Shown: piece by piece, positions 26,373 through 35,459 of the stretch
Position numbering within the stretch: the first letter of the stretch is position 1
Layout of the letters: every line of letters starts with the position of its first letter
DNA from: Rossellomorea sp. AcN35-11
GTDB lineage: Bacteria; Bacillota; Bacilli; Bacillales; Bacillaceae_B
Assembly: GCA_030388825.1 (NCBI GenBank)
Contig: CP128835.1
Coordinates: 1,730,001 to 1,794,000, forward strand
DNA length: 64,000 bases
Direction of reading: 5' to 3'
The notes under the pieces: model-generated
Seen by the model: only the letters and a program-made list of their open reading frames with translations
Told to the model about the DNA's origin: nothing
Database searches by the model: none
Translations under genes and position numbers: made by a program

Positions 26373-26735
26373 ATGAGTGAAGTAGTCATTCTAACAGAAG
26401 CGGCTGCCCTTCAGATTAAAGATATGATGAAGGAACATGATGAAACAGATGCCATGTTACGGGTAGCGGTAAAAGGTGGGGGCTGCAGCGGCCTTTCATA
26501 CGGAATGGGATTCGAACATGATCTTCAAGATGGAGATACCACAACAGAACAGCACGGAATCAAACTGGTTGTGGCAAAAGAAGATGCACCCATCTTGAAC
26601 GGGACGAAAATAGATTATAAGCAGTCCATGATGGGCGGCGGATTCACCATTGACAATCCGAACGCCATCGCGTCCTGCGGATGTGGATCATCATTCGTGA
26701 CGGCGACGAATAAGGGTACGCCTGAGGATTGCTAA
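26373..26735 (+). CDS. yutM: YutM/SufA, A-type Fe-S cluster carrier (HesB/IscA family)
   Basis: 120 residues, the B. subtilis length. Three conserved cysteines are intact: GGGCSGLSYGMGFE and the CGCGSSF pair near the C-terminus. A-type carriers receive clusters from SufBCD/SufU and pass them to enzymes such as LipA. Start ATG 26373 after GGGGGTGTAATGA. It resumes the B. subtilis gene order after the accessory stretch. Confidence 0.94.
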   Translation: MSEVVILTEAAALQIKDMMKEHDETDAMLRVAVKGGGCSGLSYGMGFEHDLQDGDTTTEQHGIKLVVAKEDAPILNGTKIDYKQSMMGGGFTIDNPNAIASCGCGSSFVTATNKGTPEDC

Positions 26736-26743
26736 ACATATAA

Positions 26744-26774
26744 AGGGACGGACCTTGTCAGGTCCGTCCCTTTT
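26744..26774 (+). terminator. Bidirectional terminator yutM / YhfK-like gene
   Basis: GGGACGGACCT/AGGTCCGTCCC, 11 bp perfect, TGTC loop, T4. A close relative of this sequence recurs at 53722-53757. Confidence 0.88.
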
Positions 26775-26780
26775 CTCCAT

Positions 26781-27437
26781 TTATTGGATGGTTTTTAACG
26801 CTTCTTCGACGGGAGTGTCACCGCTCAGGATTTCAAAAACCTTGTGGTTCGTTTCCTCGACGGTAAGAGAATCGACGAGCACTTTTGCGACATCTTCACG
26901 TGGAATGTCCCTGCTTTTGTCTTCAATGGAAGAGGCGGCTTCAATTTTGCCTGTCCCATCGTCGAATGAAAGAGCTCCAGGGCGGACGATGGTATAGTTC
27001 AAGCCGCTCTCTTTCAGATGAGCATCGGCTTTACCCTTAGCTTTTAAATAGAATTGCAACTCATCCGGACCGCTTGAAGGGTGATCGGCACCCATGGAAC
27101 TGAGCATGACAAAACGCTCTACCCCCATCTTCTTGGCATAGTCCACCGCTTTCTTTGCCCCTTCCTGATCGATGGCAAGGGTCTTATCGTCACCAGTCGA
27201 CCCACCGCTTCCAGCAGCAAAAATGACAGCATTCACATTTTCAAGGGCGTACGAAAAGTCCTGTTCAAGATCAGCCACAATGGGTCTCGCACCCAGCTCT
27301 TCCATTTCCTTCGCCTGTTCCGTTTTGCGAATCATGGCCCTCGCAATATGCTGGGGACTGTTAGAAAGTTCTTTCAGTATATGGCGGCCAGTGTGACCGT
27401 TCGCTCCTATCACTAATACATTCATTTCATCCATCAT
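26781..27437 (-). CDS. YhfK-like NAD(P)-binding SDR-type protein
   Basis: 214-218 residues of the atypical short-chain dehydrogenase group. Rossmann motif VLVIGANGHTGRH starts near residue 4 (GXXGXXG), then FAAGSGGS and VRPGAL. It closely resembles B. subtilis YhfK/YwnB. The catalytic YXXXK of classical SDRs is only loosely present (YLKAK). Three Met codons compete as start (27437, 27434, 27425); MNVLVIG at 27425 matches family length, but the ribosome-binding site does not decide. Confidence 0.84.
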   Translation of the reverse strand: MMDEMNVLVIGANGHTGRHILKELSNSPQHIARAMIRKTEQAKEMEELGARPIVADLEQDFSYALENVNAVIFAAGSGGSTGDDKTLAIDQEGAKKAVDYAKKMGVERFVMLSSMGADHPSSGPDELQFYLKAKGKADAHLKESGLNYTIVRPGALSFDDGTGKIEAASSIEDKSRDIPREDVAKVLVDSLTVEETNHKVFEILSGDTPVEEALKTIQ

Positions 27438-27536
27438 CCTTTATATGAGTTTTTTGTCCTACTATTGGTCTACCCATTCATGATGAAAATAAACAAATCA
27501 ATAGGCTTGGGTGAAGTGACTGTACTTAAACAGAGA

Positions 27537-28151
27537 TTACGTCTTCAATTGGACATTCTGCTCCATCAGTCTGGCAATCCCCTTACTGTTGTCGCTTTGG
27601 ATGTGTTCAAGGTGTTCGATGACACGCTGCTGTCTAGTTAAGGGGTGATTCTGGCTGAGCTTCGCTTTCCCTTCGATGGATTGAATGGAAATTTTAAACC
27701 CTACAATCCCTTTTCTAAGGCCCTTCTGGATTTTCTCATCGACAGCATCTAATGAGTAAGGACTGTCGGGCTCCTCATAATTCTTTACGAGTTCGGAAAG
27801 GGTTTGGAGGGTTTCGGCTTCTTCCAACAGCTCGAGTAGTCCGTATACGTGCACCGCCACATAATTCCAGGTAGGAACGGTTTGATCGGTTTCATACCAT
27901 GAAGGGGATATATAGGCATGAGGTCCTTGGAAGACAACCAGCATTTCCTGTTCTTCCGCTTCCTTCCAATGTGGGTTTGCCTTGGCGAAGTGCCCATAGA
28001 GGCAACGCTAATCACGGTCTAAGTAAAGGGGCAAATGTGTGGCATACGGCCTCCCGCGGAGCTGAGAATAGACGGTTGCGAAACTATTCTCTTCCATAAT
28101 GGTATAAAGGGCTTCTTGATCATGAATAATGAAATCTTTAGGGGTATACAT
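27537..28151 (-). pseudogene. PaiB-type FMN-binding protein with in-frame TAG
   Basis: ATG 28151 (MYTPKDFIIHD) after GAGGAGG opens a 204-codon frame matching the FMN-binding PaiB family, with ATHLPLYLDRD in the first third and LYGHFAKANPHWKEAEEQ, then FQGPHAYISPSWYE, after it. One TAG codon at 28008-28010 interrupts it just after LDRD; reading frame is unchanged on both sides. A single C-to-T change (CAG to TAG) would explain this. It differs from the homopolymer insertions seen elsewhere, so it may be a real nonsense mutation. In B. subtilis PaiB is a negative regulator of sporulation and degradative enzymes. Confidence 0.82.
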
Positions 28152-28278
28152 GGGATCCTCCTCAAAAAGTATCTTGTCAACCGCCTGGCACGTTCTGGAT
28201 TCTCGATATAAAATAAGAAAGAATGGGTTAAACGAACGGACGCTACATAGGCTCCAACTAACTGAAAGGGAATAAAAT

Positions 28279-28732
28279 ATGCCTATAATCAAACATGCTA
28301 TTTATATCGATGCACCAGCCAATGTCTGTTTTGATCTTGCGAGAAACGTGGAAGTACACACTGAAACGACAAAGAAAACAAATGAAAGAGCCGTTGATGG
28401 AGTGACAGTCGGGCTGATGGAAAAAGGTGATACAGTCACTTGGGAAGCTACGCATTTTGGTATCAAACAGAAATTAACAGCTAAAATAGTTGAAATGGAA
28501 AGACCTTATACCTTTACAGACGTCATGGTGAAGGGAGCATTCCACTCATTTACTCATACCCACGAATTCATAGAGAGTGGAACAGGGACGATGATGAAGG
28601 ATACCTTTTCCTATACATCTCCTTTGGGGATTCTCGGTAAGTTAGCAGATGTGTTATTTCTGGAAAAATATATGAGAAATTTCATTGTGAATCGTGCAGT
28701 AGAGTTAAAAAAGATAGCTGAAAAAAAAGTAA
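28279..28732 (+). pseudogene. SRPBCC (START/Bet v1-like) family protein, stop lost by homopolymer insertion
   Basis: About 150 residues of the SRPBCC ligand-binding fold: AIYIDAPANVCFDLARNVEVHT near the N-terminus, and a final helix KYMRNFIVNRAVELKKIAEKK. The open frame as written continues to 29100, through a hairpin and antisense through yumC, which is not credible. Removing one A from the A8 run at 28721-28728 places TAA at 28730-28732 right after KKIAEKK, the expected family end. Start ATG 28279 after GAAAGGGA. Ligand unknown. Confidence 0.75.
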
Positions 28733-28785
28733 TGGTTTCTTTTACAAACCAATGGCAGGCTTTACCTGAGTTTCATGAACAAGAG

Positions 28786-28812
28786 ACCCAGGAATTCGTT
28801 TCCTGGGCCTCC
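28786..28812. terminator. Hairpin between convergent SRPBCC and yumC genes
   Basis: CCCAGGAA/TTTCCTGGG with a TTCG-type loop, extended by GAG/CTC. T-rich flank is weak on both strands. Confidence 0.6.
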
Positions 28813-28827
28813 CGAATAAAGGTCATA

Positions 28828-29826
28828 TCAATCTGTAAACATGGACGTACTGTGCATCGGCTGGACCCTTGCTTTCGGATCCATGTAAGCCTTGGCATTA
28901 TTGACGGCTGTCGGAGCTTCTCCAAAACCACTTGCAATGAGTTTCACTTTTCCATCATAGGTACTGATATCGCCTGCTGCATAAATGCCTGGAATATTCG
29001 TTTCCATTCTGGAATTCACGACAATGGAATTCTTTTCAATTTCAAGTCCCCAATCCTTAATCGGACCAAGAGAAGAGACAAATCCAAAGTTGACAATTAA
29101 CTCATCCAGATCAAGTATTTCCTTTTCATCCCCTTTGGTTTCCTCTAGTATGAGCTGATTGATTTTGTTCTCATCCACCACCAATTCTGAAGGGACATAA
29201 GGGGTTTTCAGTTCAACAGTGGAGTTGTGTAAATTCTCCACGCTGTGCTCATGTGCACGGAATTTATCCCTTCGGTGGACGAGATATACCTTTTCCGCAA
29301 TCGGCTCAAGCATAAGGGCCCAGTCCACGGCTGAATCTCCGCCGCCACAAATGACCACTTTCTTGCCCCTGAAATGCTCCAGGTTATCAACAAAATAGTG
29401 AAGATTCTTTCCCTCAAATCGAGAAGCATGCTCAAGTTCCAGGCGACGGGGTTGGAAAGCGCCGTTTCCTGCCGTAATGATGATTGTTCTAGAAAAATGG
29501 ACTTCTTTATCCGTCGTCAGCTTAAACATTCCATCTGCCTGCTTTTCTACGCCTTCCACAGCTTGCTCCAAACAAATGGTCGTTTCAAATTTTCCCATCT
29601 GTTCTTTTAAATTATTGACAAGATCCTGTGCTTTCACTTTGGGAAAACCGGCAACATCATATATGTATTTCTCGGGATACAGCGTAGCCAATTGGCCTCC
29701 GAGCTGAGGTAAACTTTCGATGATCTTAACTGATGCTTTTCTCATCCCACCATAGAACGCCGTAAACAGCCCCGTAGGACCGCCGCCTATGATTGTAATA
29801 TCATACACTTTTTGATCTTCCTTCAA
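28828..29826 (-). CDS. yumC: YumC, ferredoxin/flavodoxin-NADP+ reductase (thioredoxin-reductase-like)
   Basis: 332 residues, FAD motif [14 protein letters not shown] near residue 14 and NADP motif [11 protein letters not shown] in the middle. It lacks the CXXC of thioredoxin reductase, as expected for this ferredoxin-NADP reductase class. In B. subtilis YumC is essential and reduces ferredoxin and flavodoxins with NADPH. The C-terminal helix region (MHSTSMFTD) covers FAD in this family. Start follows TGGAGGGATC. Confidence 0.95.
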   Translation of the reverse strand: MKEDQKVYDITIIGGGPTGLFTAFYGGMRKASVKIIESLPQLGGQLATLYPEKYIYDVAGFPKVKAQDLVNNLKEQMGKFETTICLEQAVEGVEKQADGMFKLTTDKEVHFSRTIIITAGNGAFQPRRLELEHASRFEGKNLHYFVDNLEHFRGKKVVICGGGDSAVDWALMLEPIAEKVYLVHRRDKFRAHEHSVENLHNSTVELKTPYVPSELVVDENKINQLILEETKGDEKEILDLDELIVNFGFVSSLGPIKDWGLEIEKNSIVVNSRMETNIPGIYAAGDISTYDGKVKLIASGFGEAPTAVNNAKAYMDPKARVQPMHSTSMFTD

Positions 29827-30352
29827 CTAGATCCCTCCAACAATAAAGATGTTCTTGATTTTAGTATATTTTATCATAATGCTCCCGATTCTACACAATA
29901 ATTGATTTTATTATTTGGAATAATCAGTCATTTGGATGACATGATTAAGCCTCCGCGACTGCCTCCGTTTTTCTTGATCCAGCACCATGGAGAGACCCGT
30001 CCATTTTTTAATATTATTTAAATATTCTTAAGTTTTCAATTTCCTATATATATCTTGAAAATGCATGATAAAAAGAATATTATGTAATGTAGGCATATTG
30101 TTAAGAATTTATGACAATTTTCGCATAGCTCTATAGGAGTTCGTGAAATAGGTCACATACTTTCTTAGTTATCTTATTTATTTATTTTTAATACACTATT
30201 TTCCTCAATTATAAAGGAAAATATCACGTTTAATTTGTTTCGGTTTTTTACCTGCAGGGAAAAAGGTAATAGCACCAGATTGAACGGGATAAAAAAGCAT
30301 GATGTGGAGGACTCTAAGAGTATCCAAAGCAAATTTATCAAAAAAGGTGGAT
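29827..30352. other. Divergent intergenic region yumC-yumB
   Basis: About 525 AT-rich bases between divergent yumC and yumB. A Rex-like palindrome lies at 30143-30156. Two overlapping small ORFs (for example 30235-30450) have no ribosome-binding site or family and are not called. The length suggests regulated promoters, but no -35/-10 pair stands out. Confidence 0.45.
30143..30156. promoter_or_regulatory. Candidate Rex-type operator upstream of yumB
   Basis: GTGAAATAGGTCAC fits GTGAA-N4-TTCAC, the core of the Bacillus Rex site, with one mismatch. Rex senses NADH/NAD+ and represses ndh in B. subtilis. It lies about 210 bases before the yumB start, rather far, so confidence is low. Confidence 0.3.
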
Positions 30353-31581
30353 GTGATTCAGTTGAGAAAGCCAAGAATCGTTGTATTAGGTGCAGGTTAC
30401 GGTGGACTAATGACGGTAACCCGTCTTCAAAAGCAATTAGGTACAAATGAAGCAGAAATTATTTTAGTTAATAAAAATGATTATCACTACGAAACCACTT
30501 GGTTACACGAAGCTTCTGCCGGTACCCTTCACCACGATCGTGTACGCTACAGCATCAAAGATGTTGTCAACACGAGCAAAGTGAACTTCTTACAAGCTAC
30601 TGTTGAAGACATTAAAGTAGAAGAAAAGAAAGTCATCACAAGTGAAGGTGAAGTAGAGTTTGATTATCTGGTTGTTGCATTAGGAGCTGAATCTGAAACA
30701 TTTGGTATCCAAGGTCTACATGAGCATGCATTCATGATTTCAAATATTAACTCTGCCCGTCAAATCCGTGAGCACATTGAGTTACAATTTGCTACGTATA
30801 AGAACGAAGAAGAGAAGAACGATGAGCGCCTTACAATCGTTGTAGGTGGAGCAGGCTTCACAGGTATTGAATTCCTGGGTGAATTAGGTAACCGTGTTCC
30901 TGAACTTTGCCATGAATATGATATCGACCGCAAAAAAAGTGCGCATCGTCTGTGTAGAAGCTGCTCCAATGATCCTTCCTGGATTTGATCCAGAGCTAGT
31001 GAAATATGCTCGTGCCAAGCTTGAGAAAAAAGGCGTTGAATTCCACATCGGAACTCCGTTGAAGGAAGCAAAGGCAGACAGCGTACTCATCGCTAAAGGG
31101 GAAGACGAAGTAGAAGAAATCAAAGCCGGAACGATCGTTTGGGCTGCGGGTGTCCGTGGTAACTCCATCATCGAAAGAGCGGGAATTGAAAACATGCGTG
31201 CCCGCGTCAAGATCAACAAAGATCTTCGCGCACCAGGTCATGACAATATCTTCATCATCGGTGACTGCTCACTCATGATCAATGAAGAAACAGAGCGTCC
31301 ATACCCTCCTACTGCACAAATTGCCATGCAGCCAGGGTGAAGTGTGTGCACGAAACATTGCTTCTTTACTCCATGGTAAAGAGGATCTGGAATCATTCAC
31401 TCCAGATATTAAAGGAACAGTGTGTTCTCTTGGTGAAGACGATGCAATCGGTGTCGTTTACGGTAAGAAAATCACTGGAACAAAAGCTTCCTTCATGAAG
31501 AAGGTTGTCGACAACCGTGCGCTGTATATGGTTGGCGGCCCGTCACTTGTCTTCAAAAAAGGAAAGTTCAAATTCTTTTAA
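30353..31581 (+). pseudogene. yumB: YumB, NDH-2-type NADH dehydrogenase, two frameshifts
   Basis: Three frames (to 30988, 30894-31340, 31282-31581) give one protein of about 405 residues. It matches B. subtilis YumB nearly throughout, from [18 protein letters not shown] to [11 protein letters not shown] motif GAGYGG and NAD motif [14 protein letters not shown] are intact. Joints: one extra A in A7 (30932-30938), restoring [14 protein letters not shown]; one extra C near 31332, restoring [14 protein letters not shown]. Start is TTG 30362 (MRKPRI) or GTG 30353, with AAAGGTGG at 30343-30350. Type-II NADH dehydrogenases feed quinone without proton pumping. Confidence 0.9.
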
Positions 31582-31597
31582 TTCTTATTAAACAAGA

Positions 31598-31628
31598 AAA
31601 GCAGGGTGGATTCCACTCTGCTTTTTGT
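31598..31628 (+). terminator. Terminator of yumB
   Basis: AAAGCAGGGTGGA/TCCACTCTGCTTT stem with one mismatch, then T5. Confidence 0.85.
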
Positions 31629-31658
31629 TATGGGAAAATGGAGAAGGGGTGCTTTACG

Positions 31659-32141
31659 ATGAAAAGAGGAAAGGTATGGCTGGCAGTTGCCGGACTCGTC
31701 GTCGACGAAAATGGAAAGTGGCTGGTGGTGAAAAAGAAATACAGCGGATTGAAAGGGATGTGGTCCCTTCCGGCCGGCTTCGTCAATGCAGGCGAAGCCG
31801 TCGATGAAGCAGTTAAGAGAGAAGTAAAAGAAGAAACAGGGTTACATACCGAGGTCAAAGGAATTATTGGCGTAAGGTCTGGAGTGATTCAACAGGATAT
31901 CAGCGATAACATGATGATTTTTTTGTTGGAAAACAAGGAAAATACTTCAATAAAAATAGAAGAAAAAGAACTATGGGATGTTCAGTGGAGATCTCCTGAC
32001 GAATTAGTACAGGATGAGAAAACATCCGTCATGGTCCATGAGATGATCAAAAGACTGTCATCTCAGAAAACGTTAAAACCCGTAGATGGAATTAATCCTG
32101 GAGACCAATTTGCGTACAGCGACTATCGATTATTTTTATAA
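31659..32141 (+). CDS. Nudix hydrolase
   Basis: 160 residues. The complete Nudix box GFVNAGEAVDEAVKREVKEE... (GX5EX7REUXEEXGU) lies at about residues 42-64. Metal-dependent pyrophosphohydrolase of nucleoside diphosphate derivatives; the lack of a flanking domain leaves the substrate open. ATG 31659 follows AAGGGG; ATG 31638 is less well placed. Followed by AT-rich spacing before yuiA. Confidence 0.9.
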   Translation: MKRGKVWLAVAGLVVDENGKWLVVKKKYSGLKGMWSLPAGFVNAGEAVDEAVKREVKEETGLHTEVKGIIGVRSGVIQQDISDNMMIFLLENKENTSIKIEEKELWDVQWRSPDELVQDEKTSVMVHEMIKRLSSQKTLKPVDGINPGDQFAYSDYRLFL

Positions 32142-32296
32142 AATTCTGTTAATTCTAAGAAAGAAAGAGATAATGAAAGAAAAACACAAATGTATTCGCT
32201 TTCTTAGAGGTACATCCCCTCTAATGTCCCTTTTCAATTAGTTGGATAGATGATATATTATCAGAAAATTAAGAAATTAATGAAAAGGGAGAGGTA

Positions 32297-32425
32297 ATGA
32301 TGAGAGCTACTGCGAGTACTAAAGCAAAATACTGTCTTTACTGTTCAGGAAAAGGATACTTTCAGTTAGTATTGGGTGGTTCTGAAACCTGCCCATGCTG
32401 CGGAGGCAGCGGGAAACAAAAATAA
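32297..32425 (+). CDS. yuiA: YuiA, small zinc-finger (DnaJ CXXCXGXG-like) protein
   Basis: 42 residues (or 41 from ATG 32300) after GGGAGAGG. Two motifs, CLYCSGKGYF and CPCCGGSGK, are CXXCXGXG repeats like half of a DnaJ zinc domain; they could bind one Zn. This matches B. subtilis YuiA by sequence and by position before yuiB. Too short for usual ORF thresholds. Function unknown. Confidence 0.85.
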   Translation: MMRATASTKAKYCLYCSGKGYFQLVLGGSETCPCCGGSGKQK

Positions 32426-32767
32426 GCCCTAAAGGATAGAAGATAAAAGGAGACCTGATGAAGGTCCATACCTCGGATACGGGAGTGTGGATCCTGAGTT
32501 GGGTTTTTTTTTTGTGATGTGAACAACATGACAAGGGTGCTAAACTCCTCCGCTTTTCATCAAGCTCCAGCGGCTAGTTCCCCGAGGTCATAAGGCGAGT
32601 ATATCAAAAAGGCAAAGACCGCTTTTCCGGTGTACTCACCATATGCTTGTCGTTTCGATTTGTGTTATTTTTGTGAAAACGCTGCAAATTCCCTCTGTAT
32701 ATATTGACGCTTTCATTACACTCGGGGTACACTAATCTTTAGTGTTTATGGAGGTGTATCCGGTAAA
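32426..32767. other. Intergenic region with Bacillaceae-type dispersed repeat
   Basis: Contains a weak terminator-like stretch ending in T8 (32506-32515) after yuiA and the repeat at 32564-32660. No coding sequence seen. Confidence 0.45.
32564..32660. repeat. Degenerate Bacillaceae intergenic repeat
   Basis: AGCTCCAGCGGCTAGTTCC then CGAGGTCATAAG resembles the dispersed intergenic element of Bacillus/Geobacillus genomes that begins CTAGCTCCAGCGCCTAG and contains CGAGGTCATAAG. Only one strongly diverged copy is visible in the window; a shorter, different fragment (TTGGAGCGTCCTGCAGCGG) is at 41431-41449. Confidence 0.45.
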
Positions 32768-33085
32768 ATGCCTATACATGTAATGATCATTTCAATGCTC
32801 TTATTTTTTGTTCTATTTTTCGGAATAGGCTTTTTGTTAAATATGCTATTGCGTATGACGTGGATTATGGCCGTCATTTATCCCATCGTCGTCATCTTTA
32901 TTGTAGATGAAGTCCGGTTTATAGATTATTTCAGAAATGCAGGAGAGTCTTTTTCAGATTTGGGAACAAAACTGAGTCACCTGGCAGTTGCGGATCTTGT
33001 GATTCTTGGCAGTGGCCTGGCTGGGGCGATCCTTTCGGGAGTGGTGATGAGAATCCTGAGAGCAAAAGGATATCGTATGTTTTGA
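32768..33085 (+). CDS. yuiB: YuiB membrane protein
   Basis: 105 residues with three hydrophobic segments (residues about 4-24, 30-46, 78-95), the same length and pattern as B. subtilis YuiB (MILMLLFFVLFFGIGFLLNMLLRMTWIM-like opening). Position between yuiA and yuiC supports it. Function unknown. GGAGGTGTATCCGG precedes ATG 32768. Confidence 0.87.
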   Translation: MPIHVMIISMLLFFVLFFGIGFLLNMLLRMTWIMAVIYPIVVIFIVDEVRFIDYFRNAGESFSDLGTKLSHLAVADLVILGSGLAGAILSGVVMRILRAKGYRMF

Positions 33086-33090
33086 TGTTA

Positions 33091-33133
33091 ACCGTTTAAC
33101 CGAGATCGTTTACTCGCGTTGAACGGTTTTTTA
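33091..33133 (+). terminator. Terminator of yuiB
   Basis: ACCGTTTAAC/GTTGAACGGT outer stem with an inner CGAG/CTCG, then T6. Confidence 0.82.
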
Positions 33134-33287
33134 TTTAACTTAGAAAATGGAATGGTTTCATTTCGCGATCTTTCAAAACAACATTCATCCTGATATTTCC
33201 AAATATTGAAACTATTCGATTTTTTTCTTAATTTATGCATAGACCTCCTCCTGGTTGGGAAGTAATAAGGGTGGGAGGAGTGAATAC

Positions 33288-33992
33288 ATGAAATTGATCA
33301 AAATATGGACAAAGCGCTTAGTGATGGTCAGTTTATTTATCCTGGCCCTGGGGACAACCTTTCAATCGGTTTCAGGAGTAGAGGCCCAGACCTTTAAAAC
33401 CTGGTTGATGGATAAAGACGACCATGAGCAAACAAGTTTGAATGATAAAGAACACAAGACGAAACGCTTAAGTTTGTCCTTTAAGTTTTTAAAGAGGTTG
33501 GCAGGTTATAAAACCCAAATTTCCGCGAGTGCAGAGGAAGCACCCAGGACGTTGGAAGAGTCCGTGGACTGGGATCGTTATACGAAGCACACGGTTGTGG
33601 CGACAGGTTATACAGCAGGGGTTGAATCAACCGGAAAAAATCCAGGGCATCCCCTCTATGGAATTACATACTCTGGAGTGAAGGTGAAACGAGACTTATA
33701 TTCTACGATTGCAGCCGACCTTACCGTCTATCCTATTGGTACCATTCTCTTTATCCCCCATTATGGGTATGGGGTCGTAGCCGATAAAGGGAGCGCTATT
33801 AAGGGGAATAAACTGGACCTTTATTATGAGACAGTGGATGATGTGTATACTAAATGGGGAAAACAGACCCTTGATGTTTATGTGATCCAGATAGGTTCAG
33901 GAAAGCTGTCGGAACAGGAATTAGTGGAACTGAACGAAAATAAATCCATGCAAGTGTTTAGGCAACAGATCTTATCTCCAAAAGAGGAATAG
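33288..33992 (+). CDS. yuiC: YuiC, 3D-domain (Sps-type) peptidoglycan protein
   Basis: 234 residues. N-terminal signal/anchor (residues 8-30). The 3D domain covers about residues 105-215: [18 protein letters not shown], then [17 protein letters not shown] and [16 protein letters not shown] with the conserved acidic residues. YuiC is a lytic transglycosylase-like enzyme with an MltA-type barrel, related to Sps stationary-phase factors. Start ATG 33288 follows GGGAGGAGTG. Confidence 0.92.
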   Translation: MKLIKIWTKRLVMVSLFILALGTTFQSVSGVEAQTFKTWLMDKDDHEQTSLNDKEHKTKRLSLSFKFLKRLAGYKTQISASAEEAPRTLEESVDWDRYTKHTVVATGYTAGVESTGKNPGHPLYGITYSGVKVKRDLYSTIAADLTVYPIGTILFIPHYGYGVVADKGSAIKGNKLDLYYETVDDVYTKWGKQTLDVYVIQIGSGKLSEQELVELNENKSMQVFRQQILSPKEE

Positions 33993-34028
33993 AAAAAACT
34001 CGCAGTCGACTCAGGCTGCGAGTTTTTT
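33993..34028 (+). terminator. Bidirectional terminator yuiC / cobalamin-binding gene
   Basis: AAAAACTCGCAG/CTGCGAGTTTTTTT between convergent genes. Confidence 0.88.
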
Positions 34029-34030
34029 TA

Positions 34031-34819
34031 TCATACACTCTTTTCATATAAGTCAGGATGAAGGAGCCGGGCAAGCTTTACAGCACCCTTCAAAAGGAGG
34101 GGGGATGGCCTGCAGTACAGTGCTTCCTCCAAAATGAAAATCCGCTCTTCTTGAACGGCCCTCATATGATCCCAACCAGGCCGTTTCTTCAGGATATCAG
34201 GGTTAACCCGTTTCTTCTGTACCCCTACCCAGGCAAGACAAATAAAGTCAGGATCCCGCTGCAGGACATCGTCCCAATCCGTTTGGACGCTTGAAAGCTC
34301 CACATCATGGAAGAGATTTCGTGCCCCTACCATCTCGCTCAACTCTGTTAACCAGTTGACCTTCCCAGGGGTGAATACAGGCTTTGGCCACCATTCCCAG
34401 TACAGGGAAGGGGGATGGTGAACCGTTGAGCCAATCGTTTTCAAACGATTCAAGGACTGCTGGAATTCTCTCTGGCGCTTCATCGCATGTTCTTCGATTC
34501 CACATGCCTTTCCAACCGTTAATAGGTCATCGGCTATATCGGAAAAGCTCTGAGGATTCAACGTGATGTGCGGGATGTTCCGCTTTTTCAGCTCTTCTAT
34601 ATTCTTTTCCATACCCGGGACACTCAAGGAAGCGAAGACCAAATCGGGTTGTAACGATTCCACCTTATCCATATCGATAGACAAATCCGGTCCCAGCTGG
34701 GGAAGGGACTTGACCTCTTCAGGATAATCGGAATAATCATCGACTCCCACAAGGAGAGGAGTCAATCCGAGGTAATCAATCAACTCGGTGTTGCTTGGAC
34801 AAATCGAAATAATTCTCAT
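34031..34819 (-). CDS. BtuF-like cobalamin-binding protein without signal peptide
   Basis: 262 residues, start ATG 34819 (MRIISICPSNTELI) after TAGGAGTG. Substrate-binding fold of the BtuF/FhuD class: PSNTELIDYLGL, LVGVDDYSDYP, QPDLVFASL. No signal peptide or lipobox precedes the domain, unlike transported BtuF, so it stays in the cytoplasm. Such cytosolic cobalamin-binding-like proteins are common in Bacillus. It starts ten bases after yuiD, so the two are co-transcribed. Ligand inferred only. Confidence 0.82.
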   Translation of the reverse strand: MRIISICPSNTELIDYLGLTPLLVGVDDYSDYPEEVKSLPQLGPDLSIDMDKVESLQPDLVFASLSVPGMEKNIEELKKRNIPHITLNPQSFSDIADDLLTVGKACGIEEHAMKRQREFQQSLNRLKTIGSTVHHPPSLYWEWWPKPVFTPGKVNWLTELSEMVGARNLFHDVELSSVQTDWDDVLQRDPDFICLAWVGVQKKRVNPDILKKRPGWDHMRAVQEERIFILEEALYCRPSPLLLKGAVKLARLLHPDLYEKSV

Positions 34820-34829
34820 GGGAACACTC

Positions 34830-35309
34830 CTAAGCGATAAAGAAATAATGAAGCAGGAGGGTGAGAATAATCCCGGACAGTCCACCGAAAAACACTTCAA
34901 TCGGTTTGTGGCCGAGTAATTCTTTTAACTCCTTGCGTTTTTCCTGTTCAGGCTTGTTCTGCCAGCCCTTTGCTTCCGACACGAATCGCTGGAAATCCCC
35001 CATCAGTCTGTTAAGTACAATGGCTTGTTCCCCTGCCTGCCTTCTGACACCCGTCGCGTCAAACATCGTAATGATGGCAAACATGGCGGAAACAGCAAAG
35101 ATGGGTGAATCCATGCCCACTTCAAGAGCCACTCCCGTTGATAATGCCGTTACTGCGGCTGAATGGGAGCTCGGCATCCCGCCCGTTGAGGTGATTAAAG
35201 ACCAATTTAATTCCCTCGTTGCGATAAATTGTATGGGAACCTTTACAAATTGAGCAAAAAAGATCGAGAATAAAGATGCCCATAATGGGAAATTGAACAA
35301 TACTTCCAT
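34830..35309 (-). CDS. yuiD: YuiD, divergent PAP2 family (DUF212) membrane protein
   Basis: 159 residues from ATG 35309 (MEVLFNFPL...). Acid-phosphatase-like motif TGGMPSSHSAAVTAL and FDATGVRRQAGEQA are the family hallmarks; HKPIEVFFGGLSGI forms the C-terminal helix. Close to B. subtilis YuiD along its length. Integral membrane protein; probable phosphatase-type activity is untested. The track frame extends 65 codons upstream into the pepA promoter region, which I reject. Confidence 0.92.
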   Translation of the reverse strand: MEVLFNFPLWASLFSIFFAQFVKVPIQFIATRELNWSLITSTGGMPSSHSAAVTALSTGVALEVGMDSPIFAVSAMFAIITMFDATGVRRQAGEQAIVLNRLMGDFQRFVSEAKGWQNKPEQEKRKELKELLGHKPIEVFFGGLSGIILTLLLHYFFIA

Positions 35310-35459
35310 GCCGTGAGATGCCACCCTTTCAATTGTTTGAATACATATAATGTTCTCATTATACCATACCCTAATTATCTCTGAAGTAACTTTGTGGGAC
35401 GGGGTGAGTCGAAAAAACGGAACTTCTCCGTTATAATAGAAAACGGAGGTGTCGGATGA

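Noticed and set aside
28733..29100. C-terminal extension of the SRPBCC frame, antisense to yumC
   Set aside because: Goes through a hairpin and antisense of a conserved gene; explained by an extra A in A8 at 28721-28728.
30235..30450. Small frame upstream of yumB
   Set aside because: No SD and overlaps the conserved yumB start.
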